The notes beneath the pieces were generated by a model. The model saw nothing but the letters and a program-made list of their open reading frames with translations, was not told where the DNA came from and made no database searches. From Bacteroidota bacterium (GTDB lineage: Bacteria > Bacteroidota > Bacteroidia > AKYH767-A > 2013-40CM-41-45), in contig JADJFC010000002.1 of NCBI GenBank assembly GCA_016708785.1, positions 516,256 through 580,255 of the forward strand: a stretch of 64,000 bases of DNA, given 5' to 3'. Within the stretch, counting starts at the first letter, position 1. The number at the start of each line of letters is the position of its first letter. This document shows, in pieces, positions 18,963 to 29,122 of this stretch. The position numbers and the translations under genes are program-made.

Positions 18963-21900
18963 TTATTCACCATTCGTTACAACAACAAGCTTAGCCTGAA
19001 GTCCCGTTTCCTCTCTTACAAAATAAACCCCTTTGGCAAGTTGAGAAACATTCAACTCTTTAGTCGTTTGTTCTGCTAATACTTCTTTGCCGGTGATGTC
19101 ATAAACGGTCACTCGATAAAAATCATTCATGTAGACTTTTCCATCGACCGATGGATTAGGATAAAGCATTAGTTGCCCATTCTGACTTGAAAAATCCAAT
19201 TCAAACATTGCTGTCAACGTTAGATCACTTGTCATGTTAACGGATATCGTTGAACTAGTCGAACTGATTTCTTCCCATCTCACAAATTTGTAGCCGGGTT
19301 TTGCAATTGCAGTCAGTGTCACGGGTACGTTTTCAAAGTATGTTCCTGTCCATGGATAAACATGATCACTCACTCCGGGCAGAGTAGAGGAAATGAAAAG
19401 TGAATTAACAATAATATTTCCGTGCGACATGTCGTCAACGTTGGCATGTAACAAATGTGTTCCACTCAAATTAAATTGAGATTTTACATGTGCTCGTTGA
19501 AAATCTACTCTGACTCTGGCAAAAATTCTTAACTCTTCAATGTTGTCATACCATTTCTGCATATTGTCAGGAGTTCTCCAACGTCCGATGTGGCGCGGCA
19601 TTTCAGGTTCTATTGCCGCTGCGATCTCATCAATTCTATCCAACATTCTTTGCGTGTCAAAAGAACTGTTCATCAGATCAGCATACCTTGAAATAAATTG
19701 TTGTTTGAATTCCGAATTGATAAGTAATCTTTTGAAAATTGAATCGCTCATTTCAGTGATTATGAAATTGAGATTGTTGAAATCAGGGTCGTAAAATCCA
19801 CCATCAAAATCACTCGCCATAAATCTCCATCGACCATCTTGGCCTTCCTTGACATATGATCCCGGATGACCATTGCGCATTTTCCAATACGATTGATTGT
19901 GATTTATATTTCTTTTGTTTGTGAATGCTGTTGCAGACCAGTAGTCAATAAGATTGCTGATGTCTAAGTGATCAGTAACGTAATTGTAATTTGATTGAAT
20001 GGTTAGATCATTTTGACCTATAAAATTTTTTAGTGCTATGAAACTCGCTTCTTCGCCCGCTTGACCTGTGATAAGTTGATATTGACCGTCAAGATTATCT
20101 TCCATCATAATAAGACTATCACGATTGATTCCATAATTTTTTTGAATTCCCCAAGCGTCATTTAATTCCCTGATGTTGTGAATTCCCCAGTATTCTCCAT
20201 TCACAAATGCAACAGTTGGAGCATATGCCTGGTATTTTAAATCCAAATGATCAAATAACGATTGAACAAGGCCGTCACGACACATTGTATTTCCCGGAAT
20301 TCCCCATTCATTTCCATTGTTACGAAGAATAATTCGTTTGAATTCATCCAGTGTTTCTTGTGTACCCGGCTTTTTTAGACTTTTAAAGAAATTGTAATTA
20401 AAGTTGTTTTCTAAATCATATTCACTTCTTGCATAAACTGTCAATGCTTTTTGCCCGAGATTTCTTATCCATTCACCTCTTGTTCTTATCCCGATCTCTT
20501 GTGAAAGTACTTGTTGTCCGTTAGGTTTAAAGAATTCAAAATTCGCAGGTCGCTCTGATTTTAAACCCGACAATTCATAATTTCCGGTGAATGCATTTCC
20601 ATTGAACGTTGCTCCGGGAATATAAATTCCTGTATAGAAATTGAAAAGATTCTCAGGATCAGTAACAAGCGAAATAACAGGGATTTTAAATTTATCTTCA
20701 ATATCTGAATCAATAAAGTAGGTCGATGTTACAATGTTTCCTAATCCTTGTCCCGGTGTGTAAACTCTCGAACGCAAAACTCCGGCCTTGATCAATGTTG
20801 TATTCGGAGTCCTGTAGAAATTATGCATTGGACCATTCAATGTTATTGGCGCTGATCGTATGTATGAATAAGGTTGATGTGGAAAATCAGATGCAGTAAT
20901 ATTCAATTCCGGCTGGCCCACAGGAATTGAATCTTCTTCAAAATGTATCGGTGACGAATAGACGAAAGAACGATCTGTCGGATCAGAACCATCAAGCGTA
21001 TAATAGATTACACTTCCAGGAGGTGCAGTGATGCTGACGTCGATGGGAGTTTGATAAAAACCGGAAAGACGTGAATATAATGGCAATTGTGTTGTATCGC
21101 CATTCGGTAAAATTGAAAAAGACAATAAGTTTCTTGACTGATGTGTTGTATCATTGTGATCAATTACTTTAATGAATGAACGTGTTGAGTAAATATTTGG
21201 AACTGTCCAGGTGAAAGATTCATCTGTTGCCAAAACATTCGATGCCAACTGTTGCCAGTTTACTCCGCCATCATCGGAAAATTGAAGATCTACAGATTGA
21301 ATTGAACTTCCTGCTGACCAATAAATATTAATCGTTGAATCTCCTTTGTATTTCATAAAAGCTTGCGGATGGCCTAAGATCAGATCCGATGTCGGTACAG
21401 GAATTCCTCCTACAGGGAAAATTGCTCCGAGATCTTCTCCGTTAATTCCTTTTCCGCGTAATGGAGAGATAGGACTGAGCTGAAAATTATCTGAACTTGC
21501 ATCAACAAAAAATGGATCCAGTGAATAATTATTAGCTACCGTATCTACAATATTCTCTTGTAAATTAGAGTAGGAGAGTTCTAATGTTGCATCAGTTGAC
21601 AATGAAAATGATCCATTTTGATTTTCCCAGAAAATATTGTTGTACGCAACTGCATGTCCACCTCCAAGTCCTGTATTCTTTTCATAGACTTCAATTCCAT
21701 ATCCGCAGTCATAGATTGTGTTATTATAAATAGTTGCAATGGAACTGTCTTTTACTGCAATGCCTGATCCTGCACGGTAAATTAAAGTTCCTGTTACCAC
21801 AACATCAAGCGCCCCTTCACCAATAGAAATTCCATTGTCGCTAAAGTTGTAGATCTTGCAATTTTCTACACGTGCTCGTGAACCTGGGGGCATAAAGTCA

Positions 21901-22565
21901 ACTTTTCCAAAATCGATTCCATCGATATTGAATCCCTTACCATTTCGTACAGTAGTGTTTCGTATAATTGTTCCGGCAGGAACATTATCGAAGTCAATGC
22001 CATCGGCAGTTGTGAATTCGAACAGGCAATTTTCAACCAATGCAACTGTCCTCACAATATTGATTTCATAATAGTCGCTGACCTGCGTACTATTTACATA
22101 AATTGAATTCGCATCTATTACGAAGAGGATTGGATTATCACCCTGATTATAATCGTGAAGTTTGCAATATTGAATATTTCCAATTCCACCATTCGATACT
22201 TTGATCTGACCACCTTCTACATCGGTGTATGACATTTCAATAACTGATCCCGGTTGTGATGCATGAAAATTGTACCAATAAGTTCCAGGTACTGCAGCTG
22301 AAATCGAAACAGGTGATGCGTCACTGCCTTGAATTCTGATCACCGAATTTGAATCAGCGGTAACTGAAATTCCGGGATTCAATTTGACCACCGATCCTGC
22401 CTGAATCGTCAACGTTTTGCCGGTTAAAACCTGAACATTCCTGTCCAGCAAAACTGTACCTGACCAAGTTGTATCTTGGGTCACTAATAACTTTGGTGTC
22501 GCCTTTGAAGTTAGACAAAGACATAATAAAATAGGGAAAATTAACTTAAAACAGCACTTTAGCAT
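18963..22565 (-). CDS. T9SS-sorted CotH-kinase protein with parallel beta-helix and chitobiase-type domains
   Basis: The intact 1,200-residue protein begins with a signal peptide (hydrophobic LIFPILLCLCLTS). A right-handed parallel beta-helix follows (about residues 60-390, with VENCKIYNFSDNGISIG-type turns), then an Ig-like stretch, and a chitobiase C-terminal-type segment around 521 (VIYYTLDGSDPT). A CotH domain spans about 620-950; it contains GIRTRGEW and the acidic motif ASDFDGGF, where CotH kinases coordinate metal. A glycine-rich repeat and the T9SS type-A domain (YPNPS, about 1128-1200) close the protein. CotH proteins are atypical secreted protein kinases, so this may phosphorylate surface proteins. 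It is convergent with ssrA and has no frameshift. Confidence 0.9.
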   Translation of the reverse strand: MLKCCFKLIFPILLCLCLTSKATPKLLVTQDTTWSGTVLLDRNVQVLTGKTLTIQAGSVVKLNPGISVTADSNSVIRIQGSDASPVSISAAVPGTYWYNFHASQPGSVIEMSYTDVEGGQIKVSNGGIGNIQYCKLHDYNQGDNPILFVIDANSIYVNSTQVSDYYEINIVRTVALVENCLFEFTTADGIDFDNVPAGTIIRNTTVRNGKGFNIDGIDFGKVDFMPPGSRARVENCKIYNFSDNGISIGEGALDVVVTGTLIYRAGSGIAVKDSSIATIYNNTIYDCGYGIEVYEKNTGLGGGHAVAYNNIFWENQNGSFSLSTDATLELSYSNLQENIVDTVANNYSLDPFFVDASSDNFQLSPISPLRGKGINGEDLGAIFPVGGIPVPTSDLILGHPQAFMKYKGDSTINIYWSAGSSIQSVDLQFSDDGGVNWQQLASNVLATDESFTWTVPNIYSTRSFIKVIDHNDTTHQSRNLLSFSILPNGDTTQLPLYSRLSGFYQTPIDVSITAPPGSVIYYTLDGSDPTDRSFVYSSPIHFEEDSIPVGQPELNITASDFPHQPYSYIRSAPITLNGPMHNFYRTPNTTLIKAGVLRSRVYTPGQGLGNIVTSTYFIDSDIEDKFKIPVISLVTDPENLFNFYTGIYIPGATFNGNAFTGNYELSGLKSERPANFEFFKPNGQQVLSQEIGIRTRGEWIRNLGQKALTVYARSEYDLENNFNYNFFKSLKKPGTQETLDEFKRIILRNNGNEWGIPGNTMCRDGLVQSLFDHLDLKYQAYAPTVAFVNGEYWGIHNIRELNDAWGIQKNYGINRDSLIMMEDNLDGQYQLITGQAGEEASFIALKNFIGQNDLTIQSNYNYVTDHLDISNLIDYWSATAFTNKRNINHNQSYWKMRNGHPGSYVKEGQDGRWRFMASDFDGGFYDPDFNNLNFIITEMSDSIFKRLLINSEFKQQFISRYADLMNSSFDTQRMLDRIDEIAAAIEPEMPRHIGRWRTPDNMQKWYDNIEELRIFARVRVDFQRAHVKSQFNLSGTHLLHANVDDMSHGNIIVNSLFISSTLPGVSDHVYPWTGTYFENVPVTLTAIAKPGYKFVRWEEISSTSSTISVNMTSDLTLTAMFELDFSSQNGQLMLYPNPSVDGKVYMNDFYRVTVYDITGKEVLAEQTTKELNVSQLAKGVYFVREETGLQAKLVVVTNGE

Positions 22566-22730
22566 CTTAAACAGGGGTCGGTTAGGGAGACCAATTTAAG
22601 ATGTTATCCCATACGAGTCAAGTTTAAGTGGTGATGTTGCTAAGGTTAAGGTTGTGTTACGTATACTAATTATTCGAAATTAGCGAAAAACACATATCTT
22701 AACCACCTCAATTTTGAATTGATTCATAGA

Positions 22731-25700
22731 ATGAAATTAATACCCCAGTCGCCTAAAAAAGCACTTAAAGCTTTTCTGAAACAAAAACCATTAAGAAGTG
22801 AAATTGACCTTTTTAAGGCTAATCTCATTATTCTTCTCGATAAAATTAATGTAATCGAAAAACGCCCTAAAGACGAAAGCGAAGAGCATCTGAAAAATGA
22901 CCTTCGGGACTTTTTGCGAGATACGTATTACAAAGAATCAAATGCTATCAATACGAAAGACAAAAAGGATCTTGTCATCCATTTAGGAAAAACTACAGAT
23001 AGTGAAGTGGGAGTGATCATAGAAGCAAAACGTCCGACGAATATCGGTGAAATGATTTCTGCTGATAATCCCAATAAAAAAGCCCTGCACGAACTCATTT
23101 TGTATTATCTCGATGAAAGAAATAGTGCGGGAAACAATCAGCTGAAACAGTTGGTAATGACAAATGTCAACGAATGGTATATTATTGATGCCAATTTCTT
23201 CGACAAACATATTTACCGAAATGCTCAGATCAAAAATTGTATGAAACGAAAGTCAATGACAAAAAAGACAATCCTTTCTTTTATGGAAGAAATTGCAAAA
23301 ATTATCTCCAAACTTGATGTTGAAATCCCTTGCGTTTATTTTGATATTCGCGAATACGATACTATTTTAAGAAATAATAAGAAAGAAGATGATCGCCAGC
23401 TAAGTGCTTTACTGAAAATTCTTTCGCCACAGCATTTGCTCAAAATTGCTACGCCAAATGACAGTAATACACTAGATGAAAAATTCTATAAGGAATTACT
23501 TCACATCATTGGACTGGAAGAAGCAAAAGAAGGCGGTAAAAATATTATTCGTCGCAAAAAAGATAATCGTAATGCTGCATCATTAATTGAATCGACAATT
23601 GAAGCACTCCTGACCGACGATCCATTTCATCGGATTCCTGATCTTTCCATCTATGGCGATACGAAAGAAGAAAGAGCATTCAATGTTTCGCTTGAATTGT
23701 GCATTACCTGGATCAATAGAATTCTTTTCCTCAAATTGCTCGAAGGACAATTGATCACATACCATCAAGGCAATAAGGATTATCGATTTTTAAATACAGA
23801 AACCATTCACGACTTTGATGAGCTCTTCAAATTGTTCCATAAAGTTTTGGCTGTAAATGTTGGCGATAGAAGTGAGGCTGTTAAGTCGAAATACAGTCGC
23901 GTTCCTTATCTGAATAGTTCGTTGTTTGAAATAAGTGAACTGGAAGATCAGACCATTAAAATTAATGCGGTTGACAACAGCGGACAATTGGAACTTATTA
24001 GTACAACAATTTTAAAGGCTGTAAAAAGTAAATCCAATAAACTTCAGCCGCTCGATTATTTGTTTCAATTTCTCGATGCATACGATTTCGCAAGTGAAGG
24101 AACTGAAGATGTTCAGGAAGATAATAAAACCATTATAAATGCTTCTGTACTTGGAAAAGTATTCGAAAAGATAAACGGATATAAAGACGGATCCATTTTT
24201 ACGCCTGCATTTATAACAATGTATATGTGTAAACAGTCAATTCGTTTGGCTGTTGTGGAGAAATTCAATGAAACTCTTTCGAAGAAAGATGAAAAACTGT
24301 TCGATAAATTTGATGATGTAAAGAACTACACTTCCCGCTTATTCAAAACGCAGGAGATTCTAAAGGCAAATGAAATTATTAATTCATTGCGTATTTGTGA
24401 TCCCGCTGTTGGTTCCGGACACTTTTTAGTTTCTTCTTTGAATGAGATCATCAGTATAAAAGCAGAACTTGGAATTCTTGCAGATGAATCAGGAAACAGT
24501 ATCAGCGGTTATGAGATCGAAATTGTTAATGATGAATTGATCATTACTGATCCGAAAAGTAGCATTCTCGAATATAAATTGCAGAATGGAAAACCGTTGA
24601 GCAAAGAAATTCAACGACTTCAAAAAGCGCTCTTCCATGAAAAGCAAACGATCATTGAAAGTTGTTTGTTTGGAGTTGACATCAATCCTAATTCTGTGAA
24701 GATCTGTCGTCTTCGTTTATGGATTGAACTGTTGAAGAATGCATACTATAGAGAAGAAAGCGGTTTCACAGAACTTGAAACTCTTCCCAATATCGACATC
24801 AATATAAAATGCGGAAATAGTTTGCTCAGTCGTTTTGCTTTGGATTCTGACCTGAGCAAAGCTTTAAAGAGCATTAAGTACGACATCAAAGCCTATCGTG
24901 GTTTTGTAAGCGATTACAAGAACGAAAAGAGCCGCGATGTAAAACGCGGATTACAAAGATCATCGACAGCATCAAAAGCGATTTCAGAACAGAGATCAGT
25001 CGCGACGATCCGAAGCAAATTAAATTGAGTAAACTCGGTGGCGAATTATTTACCTTACTCAACCAAAGCCAGATCTTCGAACTTACTCCCAAAGAAAAGA
25101 AAGCTCAGAAAGACAAAAAGGAAAAGCTCGAAGCCGAAATAAAAAAACTCACTGCTGAAGTCGAAGAAATAAAAAGTAATGCCATTTATAAGAATGCCTT
25201 TGAATGGCGGTTTGAATTTCCGGAGGTGTTGGGGAATGATGGGGAGTTTGTGGGGTTTGATTTGGTGATAGGGAATCCGCCGTATATACAATTGCAAAGT
25301 ATGGGTAATGATGCTGAAGTACTTTCTCATGCGTTGTATAAAACATTTGCTAGAACTGGAGACATTTATTCACTTTTCTATGAAAGGGGAAATAGTATCC
25401 TGAAAAATGATGGTTATCTGTCTTTTATTACGTCTAATAAATGGATGAGAGCGGATTACGGGAAAATACAAGAAAGTTCATTTGTGAATTCACTAATCCT
25501 TTGTTATAAAGACTTTGGAATGGTTTTGGTTTTTGAAAATGCGACAGTTTTGAGTAATATTTTAATGTTTAAATCTAAACCAACAAAAGCTCTTAGCAGT
25601 ACGAATTCCAGATTCATTTGATTTAAAATCGTCGTTGGAAGATTACTATGCTGAAAATTTGGTTCCTGTTGTAATTAGTGAAAATGCATGGCTCATACAA

Positions 25701-26248
25701 GATAAGGAAGTTCAAAAATTAAGCAAAGGGGCTTTGGCGTGGGACGATTTATGGACAAACGGTTTGATGATGCATTTGTGATAGATGGAGCAAAACGAAG
25801 TGAGCTAATTATGAAGGATTCAAAGAGTGCAGAAATTATCAAACCTTTATTGAGGGGAAGAGACATCCAAAAGTACCATGCTGATTATAATGACTTATGG
25901 TTACTCTTTATACCATGGCATTTTCCTCTACATAAAGATAAATCAATTCAAGGCGCATCTACAATAGCTGAAACTGAATTTCAAAGGCAGTATCCTGCAA
26001 TCTATGATCACCTTCTTGGTTTTAAAGAAAAACTTAGTGCCAGAAATAAAGCTGAAACTGGTATCAGATACGAGTGGTATTGCCTACAGCGTTTTGGATC
26101 TAACTATTTTGAAGATTTTGAAAAGGAGAAAATCATTTACCCGAATATGACGAAATTTTTACCGTTTGTCTTTGATAAAGGGTCGTTTTATACTAACCAA
26201 AATGTTTTATTATTACAGGTGAACACTGTGGCAGCTTTCAAATTCTAA
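22731..26248 (+). pseudogene. Type IIG (Eco57I-like) restriction-modification enzyme, broken by at least three frameshifts
   Basis: The first segment (22731-25028) contains an N-terminal nuclease-like region with VGVIIEAKRP (EAK of a PD-ExK fold), a helical linker, and the methyltransferase motif I DPAVGSGHF. The second segment (25025-25621) supplies motif IV, GNPPY. The third (to 26248) begins the target-recognition region (FDDAFVIDG, PLLRGRDIQKY). Breaks near 24955 (one A lost from caaaag), 25585 and 25762 are each repaired by one base. Beyond 26220 the frame changes again (ITGEH in another frame) and the C-terminus cannot be followed with confidence. Fusion of nuclease, adenine methyltransferase and specificity region in one chain is typical of type IIG enzymes. 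Either real decay or consensus errors could explain the breaks. The start is taken at ATG 22731 rather than an upstream TTG. Confidence 0.85.
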
Positions 26249-26709
26249 GTTTAGTAGTTTCGCTACGTTAAAAAGTGTCAGACACGGAAGATTTTTGAAT
26301 TAGTGGAAACTAAAGATGAAACGAGAAGAAGATACGAAAAGAGTTCTTTATTGAACAGAAATTGCTTCATTTCGAGTTATCAGAAGAGAATTGAATAAAT
26401 AATGCAGAATATTAAAATGGTAAATTATTGTAATTTTCGAACTGATGAGATTGTAAACGTAATTCTTTTATTTGGCGCATTTTTTGCTCTTTTTAAACTC
26501 ATTATTTCAATGCTTTTGAACTGGAGGCTGGTTTTGCCCCCCCGGGATAAAACACTTTTCGTAATTCAGGCTCGGAAATTATCTTTAAAACAAAATTTAA
26601 AAAGACTGGAATTGAAAAGGCGGTGAGATACGAAAGTTGTTCCCTGTTATTATAAAGGTTTGTCGTTAGTATAAAACGCCGTTTTAAATGACTTTATTTG
26701 TGGCAAAAG
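26249..26709 (+). other. Decayed 3' region of the restriction gene / no clear gene
   Basis: Short stretches still read as protein in shifting frames (for example LSNSKFSSFATL after 26230). A 74-codon frame at 26402-26626 (EIVNVILLF, LFKLIIS) may be the eroded C-terminal tail of the type IIG enzyme. A run of seven C residues occurs near 26536. Nothing else is supported. Confidence 0.35.
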
Positions 26710-27320
26710 ATGGTCATAGCATATATTAGAGTAAGTACTGAAAAGCAGAATACGGAAAATCAAAAATTTGAAATTGAGAAATACTGCAAAGTGAATGGAA
26801 TTGTTGTCGAAAAATGGGTCGAAGAAAAAATTAGTGGCTTAAAAAAAATGAAAGAAAGAATGTTAGGTGGTTTGTTGAGTAAGTTAAAGAAGATGATTTA
26901 TTAATTATTTCTGAATTATCAAGATTGGGTAGAAACTTGATGGGAATAATGAAAATTCTTCATGATTGTATGGAAAATGATATTCGTGTAGTTGCGATTA
27001 AAGAAGGTTATGTGCTTGGAAATAATATTAATTCAAAGGTATTAGCATTTGCATTTGGACTTTCAGCAGAAATTGAAAGAAATTTAATATCACAAAGAAC
27101 AAAGGAAGCATTAGCAAGAAGAAAAGAAGAGGGTGTTATTTTAGGAAGACCCAAAGGAAGTAAAACTAAAATACATAAATTAAAGGACAGAGAAGAAATA
27201 ATTATTATGTTGGTTGGGAAAGGAAAATCTTTTACTTATATTGCTAAAAGAATGTCAGTGCATAGGACAACAATATCCAATTATTTGAAGGAAAGAAAAT
27301 TAAGCCCCCGAAGAAATTAA
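26710..27320 (+). pseudogene. Small serine recombinase (resolvase/invertase family), one frameshift near 26882
   Basis: The N-terminal segment VIAYIRVSTEKQNTENQ contains the catalytic serine (RVS) of resolvase/invertase recombinases. The frame stops at 26902. Adding one A at 26882 restores KEDDLLIISELSRLGRN, which joins the second segment (LSAEIERNLISQRTKEAL, GRPKGSKTK, and a C-terminal Hin-like HTH, SFTYIAKRMSVHRTTISNYLK). The merged protein is about 204 residues, normal for a Pin/Hin/Tn3-resolvase type enzyme. It could invert or resolve DNA, or be left over from a mobile element. It follows the type IIG gene in the AT-rich island. Start chosen at ATG 26710. Confidence 0.85.
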
Positions 27321-27589
27321 AATCGTTGAAGGGAAATAAGAATTTAATCCATGGCATTCATCAAGTATGATTTTGTTTATTAATTGACAAAGAAAGGAAT
27401 GCGGTAGCAAAGGTAGAGGATAAGATTGTGTAGTATTTTTGTTTTCCGTTAACTGGTGAACAGTCTTAATTTTGTGGACAGTTGTAGACTAAAACCAACT
27501 GTAATTTTTCAAATTGATTATTAATTCTATTTAAAGAGGGGAATTTCAACATTTTAGGATTAATGGACACACATATTTTCACTTTTGAT

Positions 27590-27597
27590 TATCTTTG
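27590..27597 (+). promoter_or_regulatory. -7 promoter element for the 27616 gene
   Basis: TATCTTTG is an exact TAnnTTTG match 18 bases before the ATG at 27616. The rest of the 27321-27615 gap shows only a small hairpin (cagttg/caactg). Confidence 0.55.
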
Positions 27598-27615
27598 AAC
27601 TTTACAAGATAAATC

Positions 27616-28080
27616 ATGAACCTAAAGGATAAATTAAAGAAAGAGATTCAATCCAACGAAAATTCAAAAGTCGATTGGGAAAAGCGGAAATCTGAGTGGA
27701 TAAATTCTGTGAATGAACTAAATGAAATGATTATTGAGTGGTTTAGTGATTACAAAGCAGAAGGCCTTTTGGATTTTAAATTTTCTGAAAAAGAGAATAC
27801 TGAAGAGTATATTGGTAATTACAAAGTAAATATTCTGCATTTGTGTTTTACAACAGGCAAGGAAATTGTAATTGAACCTATTGGTACATTGATAATTGGT
27901 GCATGGGCGAGATTTGATGTTTATGCCAGGGGATATAATTCCGGCAAATATTTTATTTTAAGATATAAAGAGGAATCAGGAGAATTTACATGGCATATTT
28001 CTAATCCACAGAATAGGAGAGATGTGCAGGTTTTATCTAAAGAAGTTTTAGAATCTATATTTGAAAAATGGTTGAGTTAA
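27616..28080 (+). CDS. Uncharacterised 154-residue protein, first gene of a HEPN module
   Basis: I do not recognise a family. The protein starts with a charged coiled-coil-like helix (LKDKLKKEIQSN, WEKRKSEW), followed by a predicted alpha/beta domain with alternating hydrophobic strands (YKVNILHLCF, TLIIGAWARFDVYARG, KYFILRY). It ends LESIFEKWLS. No signal peptide or membrane segment is seen. It has its own -7 promoter element. Its 3' end overlaps the start of a HEPN-domain gene by 14 bases, so it is probably co-translated with it. By analogy with two-gene toxin systems it may be the antidote or partner; this is inference. Confidence 0.75.
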   Translation: MNLKDKLKKEIQSNENSKVDWEKRKSEWINSVNELNEMIIEWFSDYKAEGLLDFKFSEKENTEEYIGNYKVNILHLCFTTGKEIVIEPIGTLIIGAWARFDVYARGYNSGKYFILRYKEESGEFTWHISNPQNRRDVQVLSKEVLESIFEKWLS

Positions 28081-28616
28081 ACTCGGATAGACTAACTGAG
28101 TCTTATCTAAATTTTATAGCAATTAAGGAATCACTAGCATACGTTCAAAAGAATCATTCAGAAGAAATGATGATGCATTTCTGAATAAATTGGATTTCCG
28201 TATGTTAATCAGTCAATTAAAGACCGCAAAGCATTCGTGAATTCAAAAATGGAGGAAATGGTTAATTCTATGGATGAATTAATTGTTCTTGGTTTGGTGT
28301 CTGACTTCGAAAAAATCGTTTTCGATAGACTTGAAATGCCAGTGGTGAAATATCGAAAATTGTAAAAGAAAAGTATAAAGGTGTGCCTTTCAATAAATTT
28401 TCCCTTGATTTTGTTAAGACTGCAAAAGAAATAGATAAATTATCTGTTATTAAATCTATTATTTCTCCTAAACTTCCTGCAGAGCTAGTGGAAAAATTTG
28501 CTGAAGTCGTGGAATTCCGGAACAGACTTGCGCACGGAAAAAGATTTGGGAAACAATCAATGTTGACTTATGATGAAATTGCGCAGACTTTAGATGATGT
28601 GTTGAATTTTATTTAA
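28067..28616 (+). pseudogene. HEPN-domain protein (Rx4H motif), three apparent frameshifts
   Basis: Reading across one-base losses near 28160, 28215 and 28335 gives a continuous helical protein of about 183 residues. Segments are MVELNSDRLTESYLNF, then DDAFLNKLDFRMLISQL, then MEEMVNSMDELIVLGLVSDF, then PFNKFSLDFVKTAKEID, and finally VVEFRNRLAHGKRFG. RNRLAH is the Rx4H active-site motif of HEPN ribonucleases. HEPN proteins are frequent toxins in toxin-antitoxin and abortive-infection systems. The final segment (28383-28616) is open on its own. The gene overlaps the end of the 154-residue protein gene. The protein ends LDDVLNFI. Confidence 0.65.
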
Positions 28617-28797
28617 ACTAAAGGATTCGGATGAAGCAATTTAATTTCGCTATGGCATCATAGATTTTATCAGAAAATTGCATTTATGTGTGATTTTTTT
28701 TATAGAAGATGAAGATTTTAAAGTAATCGCTAAAAGCAAAAGATTTCCAACCTTTAAATAGAAACTAGAAAAAGATAATATTGTTTTTAAACTTCAA

Positions 28798-29118
28798 ATG
28801 GTTGGATCAGATAACATATTAGGTTTGATTTTGTTGATATACTTTAAAGAGGAAAAATTTATCAAAATTAACTTAATTCAATCATCGAAAGAAAACGTTG
28901 GTAATAAGAAATTATATGACAGGATAGCCGGATGTCTCATTTCTTATGCTTGCAGGCTTTCGTTTGTTGCAGGATATGGAGGTTGCGTTGCTCTGCAACC
29001 TAAAACAGTAATTGCTAAACATTATATTGATAAGTATCAATTTAAAATAGGCGGTAAGAATTTGTACATAGAATTAGTTGATGCAGAAAATTTAATTGAA
29101 GAGTATCTAAATAACTGA
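28798..29118 (+). CDS. GNAT-like small protein, possible toxin (5' part probably missing)
   Basis: The 106-residue frame contains INLIQSSKENVGNKKLYDRIAGCLISYACRLSF, then GGCVALQPKT and HYIDKYQFKIGG. This resembles the second half of GNAT acyltransferase folds, in which a (K)xYxGVAxxLIxxA helix binds CoA. Upstream of 28798 the same frame reads KVIAKSKRFPTFK, then a TAG at 28759, then KLEKDNIVFKLQ. The natural start was therefore probably further left. It ends 4 bases before an HTH-like gene, which looks like an operon. The family call is from memory of similar Bacteroidota proteins and is moderate at best. Confidence 0.55.
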   Translation: MVGSDNILGLILLIYFKEEKFIKINLIQSSKENVGNKKLYDRIAGCLISYACRLSFVAGYGGCVALQPKTVIAKHYIDKYQFKIGGKNLYIELVDAENLIEEYLNN

Positions 29119-29122
29119 GAAA

